A stretch of 64,000 bases of DNA from Dichotomocladium elegans (taxonomy: Eukaryota; Mucoromycota; Mucoromycetes; Mucorales; Lichtheimiaceae), in the NCBI GenBank assembly GCA_025716815.1, contig JAIXMN010000027.1, forward strand, positions 310,001 through 374,000. The letters are read 5' to 3'. The position numbers were made by a program, and so were the translations under genes. The notes beneath the pieces were generated by a model. That model searched no databases. It had not been told where the DNA came from and saw nothing but the letters and a program-made list of their open reading frames with translations. Positions 57,999-64,000 of this stretch are shown piece by piece. The first letter of the stretch is position 1; each line of letters opens with the position of its first letter.

Positions 57999-58111
57999 GC
58001 CGATGTCTTTTCCCTTCCACAATTTTTTCCCACTGGGTTTTTTTTAAAGGGTTTTTCCAGACTGAACTTACAAGCGCAGGACCATACACACAGCTCACGG
58101 CTGTATCCAGC

Positions 58112-58125
58112 CTGGTGGGGGGTGA
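58112..58125 (+). other. Polypurine tract of the chromovirus
   Basis: The bases GGTGGGGGGTGA directly precede the right LTR. A purine tract at this place primes plus-strand DNA synthesis in LTR retroelements. Location and composition fit; function is inferred. Confidence 0.75.
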
Positions 58126-58428
58126 TGTCATAGCCCTACTGTTCATAACACTGCGCTTCTACAGACAGTACTGAGCAGGGTTATCGACTTATCCACCTCT
58201 TCTACAGCACGTCTCGACTGTCCTCCCATTCCAACGTTACGAAGCCCGCTAACTGGTAATGATTGGAGGACCATGCTCGATGACTACCGCTTGTATCACC
58301 ACTACCACCCTGGTCCGAAATCATATAAAAAGAGAGTTGTTTTTATTCAATAAAGAGGATCCCGTCTCAAAGACTCGATTTTAGCCCCTACGGTTTAAAC
58401 ACCTGCAACTAACTCTCTAACCACCACA
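58126..58428 (+). repeat. Chromovirus right LTR
   Basis: A 303-bp copy reading the same as the left LTR, followed by the target duplication AGTAC (58429-58433). Confidence 0.92.
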
Positions 58429-58433
58429 AGTAC

Positions 58434-58475
58434 TGTCTGTAGAAGCGCAGTGTTATGAACAGTAGGGCTATGACA
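58434..58475 (-). mobile_element. Reverse-oriented solo LTR, right part
   Basis: Complement of the first 42 bases of the LTR family (ending ...GGGCTATGACA). It completes the reverse LTR begun at 54034, and the target duplication partner CTGCG follows at 58476. Confidence 0.9.
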
Positions 58476-59035
58476 CTGCGAGTCGAGGTGAAACATATCA
58501 AGGGAACCGACAACACATGCGCAGATCGAGCTTCTCGTCACTTCCAGGAGTCATACATGTGGAGGGTTCATCCGCGACCTTTCACCTCCTCCAGAAACAA
58601 CTGGGAGTCCAACACGACGTGGATCTTTTTGCGGACAGGACAACCACACTACTTCCACGATATGTGTCCTGGCGCCTGGATCCGCAAGCCATCGCAACCG
58701 ATGCCATGTCTCTTTCTTGGACATGCTGGAGGAACCCAGGGATACACCTGCCATGGCCCCTCATTCTACGCTGTCTCCAGAAGATCCAGGATGAGGCCAT
58801 TCGAGCAACAATAGTTGTCCTGTACTGGCCGACCGCGATATGGTTTCCCCTTCTGGTGCGGATGGCGACGATGGATCTGATTCTCCTCGATCCCCAACGG
58901 CACACCGAGACAACTTCTCCCTCTGCTACCTCCCCGTGGACAAATCCGACCTGGAGACTCTCCGTGTGGCGACTATCAGGCGACGGTTCGACGGCAAAGG
59001 GTTCTCCTCAACTACACTTGATTCGTTAATCACTC
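58476..59035 (+). pseudogene. DIRS RNase H end and methyltransferase-like region
   Basis: Continues the DIRS pol: VEVKHIKGTDNTCADRASR is the last RNase H block. It is followed, after frame changes, by LGVQHDVDLFADR, RYVSWRLDP and YWPTAIWFPLLVRM. The DLFA...W...P.W pattern is the conserved region after RNase H in DIRS elements that resembles DNA adenine methyltransferase. Frames switch at least once near 58570-58600. A solo LTR ends this segment. Confidence 0.7.
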
Positions 59036-59338
59036 TGTCATAGCCCTACTGTTCATAACACTGCGCTTCTACAGACAGTACTGAGCAAGGTTATCGACTT
59101 ATCCACCTCTTCTACAGCACGTCTCGACTGTCCTCCCATTCCAACGTTACGAAGCCCGCTAACTGGTAATGATTGGAGGACCATGCTCGATGACTACCGC
59201 TTGTATCACCACTACCACCCTGGTCCGAAATCATATAAAAAGAGAGTTGTTTTTATTCAATAAAGAGGATCCCGTCTCAAAGACTCGATTTTAGCCCCTA
59301 CGGTTTAAACACCTGCAACTAACTCTCTAACCACCACA
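59036..59338 (+). mobile_element. Solo LTR in the DIRS element
   Basis: A 303-bp LTR of the chromovirus family with a perfect 5-bp duplication CACTC (59031-59035 and 59339-59343). Only one base seems to differ from the chromovirus LTRs (GCAAGG). A lone LTR with a clean duplication indicates insertion followed by LTR-LTR recombination. Confidence 0.93.
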
Positions 59339-59345
59339 CACTCCA

Positions 59346-60282
59346 TTGATTGCGCATACGCCCACCACAACCTCATATCTTCTGGCTCAATATCGCTTCT
59401 TACACTGGTGCCAACACTATGATCGCGACCCCACTCAATTTAACGCAACAGACCTTATCAACTTTCTTTCCTTGGCACGCGATACAGGTTTTCAGCTCAA
59501 CATCATCAAACTACTGTATATCGATCGGCGATCCTCGTTTTTCACTTGGACGCCGAGTCTATTCGTTCCTCTCCAGATCTTCTGGAGATTTTTCGCCGCT
59601 GGGCTAGAGCAGCCCCCCCCCGCGCCCATGGTCACGCCCAGTAGTCGATGTTACGCCGACTCTTAGGTTTTTAGCCTCCATTGCGTCCCTGCCGACCACT
59701 ACTATCTCTCTGTTGAACCAAAAAACAGCCTTCCTCCTCGCTATGGCAGCCTTTTTACGGCCCTCAGACCTACATCGTATTCAGCTTCAACACTGTTCGG
59801 TCTCTACTGATAATCTCCTTACTCTGTCCATTCTCACACCCAAAGAGACCCGCCATGGTCAACGCATTATAAAAACTCTGGTAGTCCACCCTTTGGCAGC
59901 AGACTCGGCGCTTTGCCTAGTCCAAGCGTTCGTGGCCCTTCAGGATCATCCAGATGCCACTAATCGACTGCCCAATGTGCTCTTTGTGAACAGCCATTCC
60001 CAGTCCTCACCCCCGTCGGCGACCACCATTGCGGCCTGGCTGAAACGTCTCCTGGCGCGCTCTTTGACTTCTGCGGATTCTCGCCCGACACTTTCCGTTT
60101 GGTCAATCGCGTCGGACCTTGCCCTCCGGCGTGGTGTTTCTCTGGACGATGTGGTCACTATGGGCAATTGGTCTTCTACAACAGTTTTCGATCAACATTA
60201 CCGGCGGTCGCGCATGGTACGATCCAACATGTCACGTCAAGTTCTTGAGCCTCCGGTTGAGACACCTCCAAGCGCTGGTTGA
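59346..60282 (+). pseudogene. DIRS tyrosine recombinase, decayed
   Basis: The N-terminal domain reads TTTSYLLAQYRFLHWCQHYD and DLINFLSLARD. After a frame change near 59480-59700, the catalytic part reads NQKTAFLLAMAAFLRPSDLHRIQ (first conserved Arg), KETRHGQRIIKTLVVHPL, LPNVLFVNSHSQ, LALRRGVSLDDVVTMGNWSS and TTVFDQHYRR with the candidate nucleophile Tyr. Where active members have an H-x-x-R near the second Arg, this copy reads WSIASDLALR, so that Arg and the His appear lost. Together with the frameshift this makes it inactive. Confidence 0.78.
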
Positions 60283-60364
60283 TTAGTGCAGGCGGCGCTT
60301 TCTCGGGTATCTGTGTGGGTACAATTTTCTTCTCAGTGCTCCTGGACGCTGCTCTCTGTGGCAG

Positions 60365-60479
60365 ACAGCACTCTAGGGGTTCAGGTTTGGGTTCGTAGGA
60401 CTCACACAATTGCCTAAAGGCTACTGCCAGGCAATTGATAGGTTAGTCCATAGGACTAACCGAACCTGAACCCCTAGAG
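60365..60479. repeat. DIRS internal complementary region (circle-junction copy)
   Basis: Bases 60365-60435 are the complement of the element's left end (51161-51231), with two differences seen. Bases 60434-60479 are the complement of its right end (60634-60679), with one difference. The two meet at an AT that is also the dinucleotide at both outer borders. The block therefore spells the junction of a circular DIRS form, as expected for the internal complementary region of DIRS1-like elements. Confidence 0.9.
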
Positions 60480-60525
60480 GGTCCCACCCTTTCCATCCCC
60501 CTATTATGCCCAGCTCGCTTCGATA

Positions 60526-60647
60526 ATCGACTTGTTTACATTCATTTACTCACATCTTTTAAATCTTAGATAGAAAATTTTTATTGGTATTGTTTCATTC
60601 GCTATAATAAATCGCTGAGAGATGGTCACAGCACTCTAGGGGTTCAG
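60526..60647 (-). repeat. DIRS right inverted terminal repeat
   Basis: 122 bases reading as the exact complement of 51211-51332. The outer extension to 60679 contains GGTTAGTCCTATGGACTAACC, itself a small palindrome that recurs in the internal complementary region. Confidence 0.9.
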
Positions 60648-60679
60648 GTTTGGTTAGTCCTATGGACTAACCTATCAAT

Positions 60680-60799
60680 AGTAATCTGGACAACGAGAGG
60701 GAGGAGGAAGGCGTGCGTGTCCACAATACACAGATGTTTTCATCTGGCGAAGCGAAAAGAGAATATATAAAAAACCTAGTTCTTCAGGCTATGGAATAA
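60680..60799 (+). pseudogene. PIF/Harbinger transposase, separated 3' end
   Basis: Forty codons in frame with codon 394 at 51161 once the DIRS block is removed. They read SNLDNEREEEGVRVHN, then TQMFSSGEAKREYIKNLVLQ, and end with TAA at 60797-60799. The charged, Arg/Glu-rich helix is typical of a Harbinger transposase C-terminus. The perfect frame match across 9.5 kb supports the proposed DIRS borders. Confidence 0.85.
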
Positions 60800-61381
60800 T
60801 AAAAGATTATCAGTTGAATAATGATAAATCAGTTTCAAAATATTCTGTTTGGTATCGATCGACGACGCGTGTCCAGCAGGTCAAGTATATACGCACTTCT
60901 TCTCAAATGTCCATCATTCATTAGTAATAAACATAATTATTTATCTTATTTCTTCGTTTCTCTTCCTATCTGATTCATCTCCTAGCATCTATGCTTCTTA
61001 TCAATTCTATTCCAGTACTATTCCAATCTTGCTTGATAATTTTTGCTTCCTCTTATCCATCACACTTCTATATTTTGCTTGTACTCTGTCCTGTGCTGTC
61101 TTGCTGCAACGCACTTTGCATTTTTTTTAACAGTCCTGCCTTTGATTCTTCTTTTCCTTCTTTCACTCCAATACAAACCTACGCCTATCGCTTTCTATTA
61201 CAGAACTATTCCTAGAACTCCTACAGGGAATACCAGGTGTTCAAGTAAGATACCAAGTAACTATTCAGATATGGTACTATGCACGTCTATCAATCATATA
61301 TTTATTGAAGTAGCGTTACTATAGCTATATATAATAACTTCAATTCTCGTCTTCTTCTCGATAGCTCCCTCTTCTTCGCTT
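60800..61381. other. Space between the convergent Harbinger genes
   Basis: About 0.58 kb of AT-rich DNA between the two convergent Harbinger genes. It holds short frames without recognisable domains and likely both 3' untranslated regions. Confidence 0.5.
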
Positions 61382-62446
61382 TCATTGCTCAAGCTTACTT
61401 AGCTCGAGCCTTAACATCAAGGAGCGTTCCTGGGACTCTTGTAGTCTTGCTGCAATTTCCTGTTGTAACAGCAGCATTCTAGCCTTCTCCAAGTCTGTTT
61501 GCTGCTTCAATCACTCCTTCTCATTTCTGCCCGATGCTTCATTTTCTCTCTCTCCAGCTCCATTTTCATTTCGCCAAGCTGGAGAAGAGATTCTGCAAGT
61601 GTTGCGCCACCACGGCGTCTCTTGGTGGTAATGGCAGGTCTACTGGGATCAATGCTGCTACTAGTACGACGAGGGATCGCCATTGCTGGGACAGAAATTG
61701 GTGCAGGGATTGCGTTACCAACATTGTTGCTGCTATCCCTTTCGTCTTCAGAGAATTCCATATCACTGTGGGTACTTGCTGTAGCAGCTGCAGCACGACC
61801 AGGAGTTACTATCCCCTCGTTTATCGTTGCATCTTGATCTGCTAAAATCTCGTCAGCCTCATCGGACGCTCCGAGTGATAATGTGGTTTCTCCATCTGTA
61901 CTCGGCAAAAGGAGCATCTCCGCTTCAGTTGCAACGCTTTCATGGGCAGAATCTGCATGGTACGGGGGACAAGCTCTAGCTCTATCGCGGGCAAACTCGT
62001 CGATCTCGAAATAAAACGTACAATGTTCAATGACCTTATCTATAATTCATCATTAGACTATGCGTTAAAGTGACATTTTAAATTGCCATATTCAAACCTT
62101 TGATATGCCGAATCTTAAGCTTTTCATCGTCATCATTGATTCCTTCACCTGTAGATGATAAAAAGTCGCGCGCCTTGATATATGACGCCTCGAGCTTTTT
62201 AATCTTGGTGTGTACAGGCCCATCGTCAACTCTGATTCCCTTTTTGCGCAGCTCATCTGCACAATTGCTTGCGACTTCCTTCTTCTTCTTGCCGCTACCG
62301 TCACTACCACGATACTGTCTGTAGTGCATACCACCATTTTCGCCAAGGATTGATATTAATGCAAGCGTGCGTTCTTGGTCCCATACATAGTAGCCACGAG
62401 TTGTCGCGTCGTTGGATTTGGTTGGGTGGGTATTGGAAGAGGACAT
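61382..62446 (-). CDS. Harbinger Myb/SANT-like DNA-binding protein
   Basis: The second protein of PIF/Harbinger elements, which binds the element ends and helps the transposase enter the nucleus. Exon 1 (62446 to about 62096) reads RGYYVWDQERTLALISILGE (the first Trp helix of a Myb/SANT-like domain), SNCADELRKKGIRVDDGPVH, and LEASYIKARDFLSSTGEGI. An intron of about 60 nt (acceptor ATTATAG) leads to KVIEHCTFYFEIDEFARDRA, an acidic middle, and a coiled coil (LGEMKMELEREKMKHRAEMR). A stop at 61507-61509 lies one frame away from a continuing coiled-coil frame (LKQQTDLEKARMLLLQQEIA) that ends at 61382. Either a one-base frameshift or a natural end is possible. Confidence 0.75.
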
Positions 62447-62706
62447 AATACAGTGGATAATTAATTGGCGAAAAGCTGTCGAGTTGAGGTGCCTTTTATA
62501 TTTATTACTTGCTATCCATTTGACATAGCATTCTTCTAGAAGTATTCAGCTACTTTATTAGGAAAAAGAGTTCTGCGGATTTAGAGAAATCCGTCGAAAA
62601 AGAAGGTCTGGGAAAATCTGCAAAGATTTTTGCCCTAGCCAATTAGAAGCATCGGTGACGGATTTTCAAAAATCTGCGATTTCTAAAATCCACCAAAATC
62701 TGCTTA

Positions 62707-62725
62707 TTTGAGACCCCCTAGTGTA
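62707..62725. repeat. Harbinger right terminal inverted repeat
   Basis: TTTGAGACCCCCTAGTGTA is the exact complement of 49599-49617 at the left end. Confidence 0.92.
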
Positions 62726-62947
62726 CAACCAAGCATCGACCTTGTGCGAATTACGTTCACCGGAGAAAGTGTCAGGTTTGACAGGTCGGAGGGCTTGCAA
62801 AAGAGTCCGATTGTCTTCTTGTCCAGTACCATGCATGAACTCGTCTTCCTGTGGGACTTGCTGTTGTCGTTGCAGTAGTTGTTGCAGTGACTGCATTACC
62901 GTCATCAGAGCTTGTTGCTCGAAGGTAAGACTGTTATCGGTGTCCAT
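62726..62947 (-). pseudogene. Gag N-terminus of a second LTR retroelement, truncated
   Basis: The minus-strand frame starts at 62947 (MDTDNSLTFEQQALMTVMQS), is Gln-rich (LQQLLQRQQQ), and reaches VKPDTFSGERNSHKVDAWLY. The last segment is the conserved start of Ty3-type Gag capsid regions (P.F.G......WL). It is cut exactly at the right Harbinger terminal repeat. No continuation is found on the left flank of the Harbinger element, so the rest was lost or rearranged. Confidence 0.7.
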
Positions 62948-63331
62948 GGTAAGTCAGTTGTCGGGTAGTAGTTCTTGTTAAGCAAAATAAAGTCGTATCC
63001 AATCTTGATCTTGTATTCAGTGGGAACAAGTGAGCATCAGCTACCAGTTGTCGGTTTTCTTGTTTCCTAGTTGTCTTGTCTCTTTCCGCTTTTGTAATAA
63101 TATCTTTATCCAGCCCAAAGAGTACTCAAACTAGCAGTAAACAAGAGGATATGCACTGAGGAAGCCTTGATTTCAGGAGGAGCAGAATATAAGAATAAGA
63201 GTAGATAGATTGACTGTTCTTTATTGTAGTAAAGGATACAGCTGATATTTATACTAATGTCTAAAGAAGATACTAGCAAAAGCTACTGATGGTTCTAGAG
63301 ACATCCTTTTTCTAGAAGAGTCAACGTGACA
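62948..63331 (-). repeat. LTR of the second retroelement
   Basis: On the minus strand the LTR starts TGTCACGTTGACTCTTCTAG at 63331 and includes a TATA-like TATAAATATC, an AATAAAGAAC and a CT-rich end. The gag ATG follows after the LTR and a short leader. The LTR 3' border is uncertain, and no second LTR is in the window. Confidence 0.6.
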
Positions 63332-64000
63332 TGACTAGTGTGGTGGGGAAGTGATCATGGAGCAAGTTCCAGAAGATGCCAGGAAGCGCCATGGCATTTT
63401 AGCTTCCGAAAGGCACGTGACAAGAGGGATGTTTGGGATTACGTGCTTCGAATTGAGTGCTTGGGTCGACCGGGATTTCTGGGCTTGAATCTTTGCCTTG
63501 ATTTGGCAGTCCTGGAGCCAAAACTCCGTTCGTCCACGACAGACAATGACACGTTCGGTACAACTGTTTGTGTGAATATACTCCGGGGGTACAACAATAA
63601 GAAAAATGAAAGGGATGGATGTCAAAAATGACCGAGAGAAAAATAATAAGAACTACAATGGGCAAGAAGATAGTACAACAGAACTATTTACTTGCAAAAT
63701 CGGGCTCTTTGATCGCGTCGACCGACTCCAAAAATCGATACGGTCAAAGAAAGAAAACTTCAAGGGGTGTGTAAATGAAAACAATAGTAATGAATGACTT
63801 CTCTGTTCGCCACAGCAATAAGCCAAACGGTGGGTTCTGAAGGTTGGGTAGGAGTAATCCTTATGGATAGAAGTGACCAAAAAGTGAAAGAGATACTTTT
63901 TTTCTCTAGTTTATTCGTCCAACTGGACGCGCTTAAAAGGATGTCCTTCTGGACTAAAGGAAAGGGTAATAACGCTAAATAAATGATGTCGAGAAGCTCA
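63332..64000. other. Right edge without a recognisable gene
   Basis: About 0.67 kb beyond the second LTR. Open frames on both strands (63338-63631 +, 63335-63625 -) have no recognised domain. It may be pre-insertion DNA or part of a further repeat. Confidence 0.35.

Larger units (their letters stand above)
54295..58428 (+). mobile_element. Chromovirus (Ty3/gypsy-type) element with intact pol
   Basis: A 4134-bp element with two 303-bp LTRs (54295-54597 and 58126-58428) that read as identical, beginning TGTCATAGCC and ending CCACCACA. The 5-bp duplication AGTAC is perfect (54290-54294 and 58429-58433). It inserted into a reverse-oriented solo LTR of its own family. The LTR shows a TATA-like CATATAAAAAG and an AATAAA. 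Immediately before the right LTR is a polypurine tract. A gag start and a 990-codon pol frame are present, but the capsid, nucleocapsid and protease parts are missing. No standard tRNA primer site was recognised after the left LTR. Confidence 0.92.
51161..60679 (+). mobile_element. DIRS-type retroelement (tyrosine recombinase) inside the Harbinger transposase
   Basis: The borders are fixed by three agreeing signs: a 122-bp inverted terminal repeat, an internal complementary region that copies both outer ends, and a transposase frame that becomes continuous when the block is removed. Gag-like, RT-RNaseH-methyltransferase-like and tyrosine-recombinase regions follow in DIRS order on the + strand. 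About 5.1 kb of the block is later LTR insertions, so the element itself is about 4.4 kb. Stops and frameshifts in each coding region mark it as inactive. Confidence 0.88.
49601..62723 (+). mobile_element. PIF/Harbinger transposon carrying nested DIRS and LTR elements
   Basis: A 19-bp perfect terminal inverted repeat (TACACTAGGGGGTCTCAAA at 49599-49617 and its complement at 62707-62725) bounds a 13.1-kb block. If the flanking TA is the target duplication, the element is 49601-62723. It encodes the two proteins usual for PIF/Harbinger: a DDE transposase (+, split by the DIRS insertion) and a Myb/SANT-like DNA-binding protein (-). Removing the 9.5-kb DIRS block leaves about 3.6 kb, normal for the class. 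Typical PIF/Harbinger duplications are 3 bp (TWA), so the 2-bp TA is either an exception or a sign of later change at one border. Confidence 0.88.

Noticed and set aside
1..64000. A biosynthetic or defence gene cluster
   Set aside because: The host genes are unrelated housekeeping functions with no shared pathway, and no toxin, nuclease or tailoring-enzyme grouping was seen.

Overview
The window looks like nuclear DNA of a filamentous fungus, most likely an early-diverging, Mucoromycota-type one. Genes are compact, on both strands, and split by many 50-90 nt GT-AG introns. The conserved proteins are fungal (Bem1/Scd2 scaffold, EDC3, epsin, HAL4/SAT4-type kinase, eEF1B, CHIP). The transposon set (DD34E Tc1-like, PIF/Harbinger, DIRS, chromovirus, LINE) fits this too. 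The lineage is inferred from gene structure and remembered family patterns, not from a database search.

Layout. 1-10.3 kb: a Tc1-like end fragment, a secreted alkaline phosphatase (-), a long gene-free stretch, a multicopper oxidase (+) and an omega-type GST (+). 10.7-21.6 kb: two near-full-length but decayed Tc1-like copies (A +, B -) bracket eEF1B-beta (-), a malonyl-CoA-synthetase-like ligase (-) and a relic-rich interval. 22.3-33.5 kb is the gene-dense block: Bem1-like (+), TauD/Jlp1-like dioxygenase (-), two unidentified short genes (-), a membrane-anchored CCCH zinc-finger protein (+) and EDC3 (-). 33.7-43.1 kb: a dispersed repeat, a dead LINE (-), Tc1-like deletion derivative C, a HAL4/SAT4-type kinase (+) and derivative D. 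44.5-49.4 kb: epsin (-) and CHIP/STUB1 (+), divergent, sharing about 0.77 kb of promoter DNA.

49.6-62.7 kb is one nested transposon, and its insertion order can be read base by base. The outer shell is a PIF/Harbinger element with 19-bp terminal inverted repeats, a DDE transposase (+) and a Myb/SANT-like partner (-). A DIRS-type tyrosine-recombinase retroelement interrupts the transposase near its 3' end. Its inverted terminal repeats and internal complementary region are both still visible. The DIRS element carries three independent insertions of one LTR family: a diverged solo LTR, a solo LTR with a 5-bp duplication, and a reverse-oriented solo LTR. The reverse LTR was later split by a 4.1-kb chromovirus of the same family, whose two LTRs read as identical and whose RT-RNaseH-integrase-chromodomain frame is intact. 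A fragment of another LTR element (LTR plus gag start, -) abuts the right end of the Harbinger shell.

The host genes are unrelated housekeeping functions and form no operon or cluster. No tRNA, rRNA or CRISPR array was recognised. The most striking structures are the nested transposon and the CHIP gene, which appears to need 17-nt and 21-nt microexons and a GC-AG intron.
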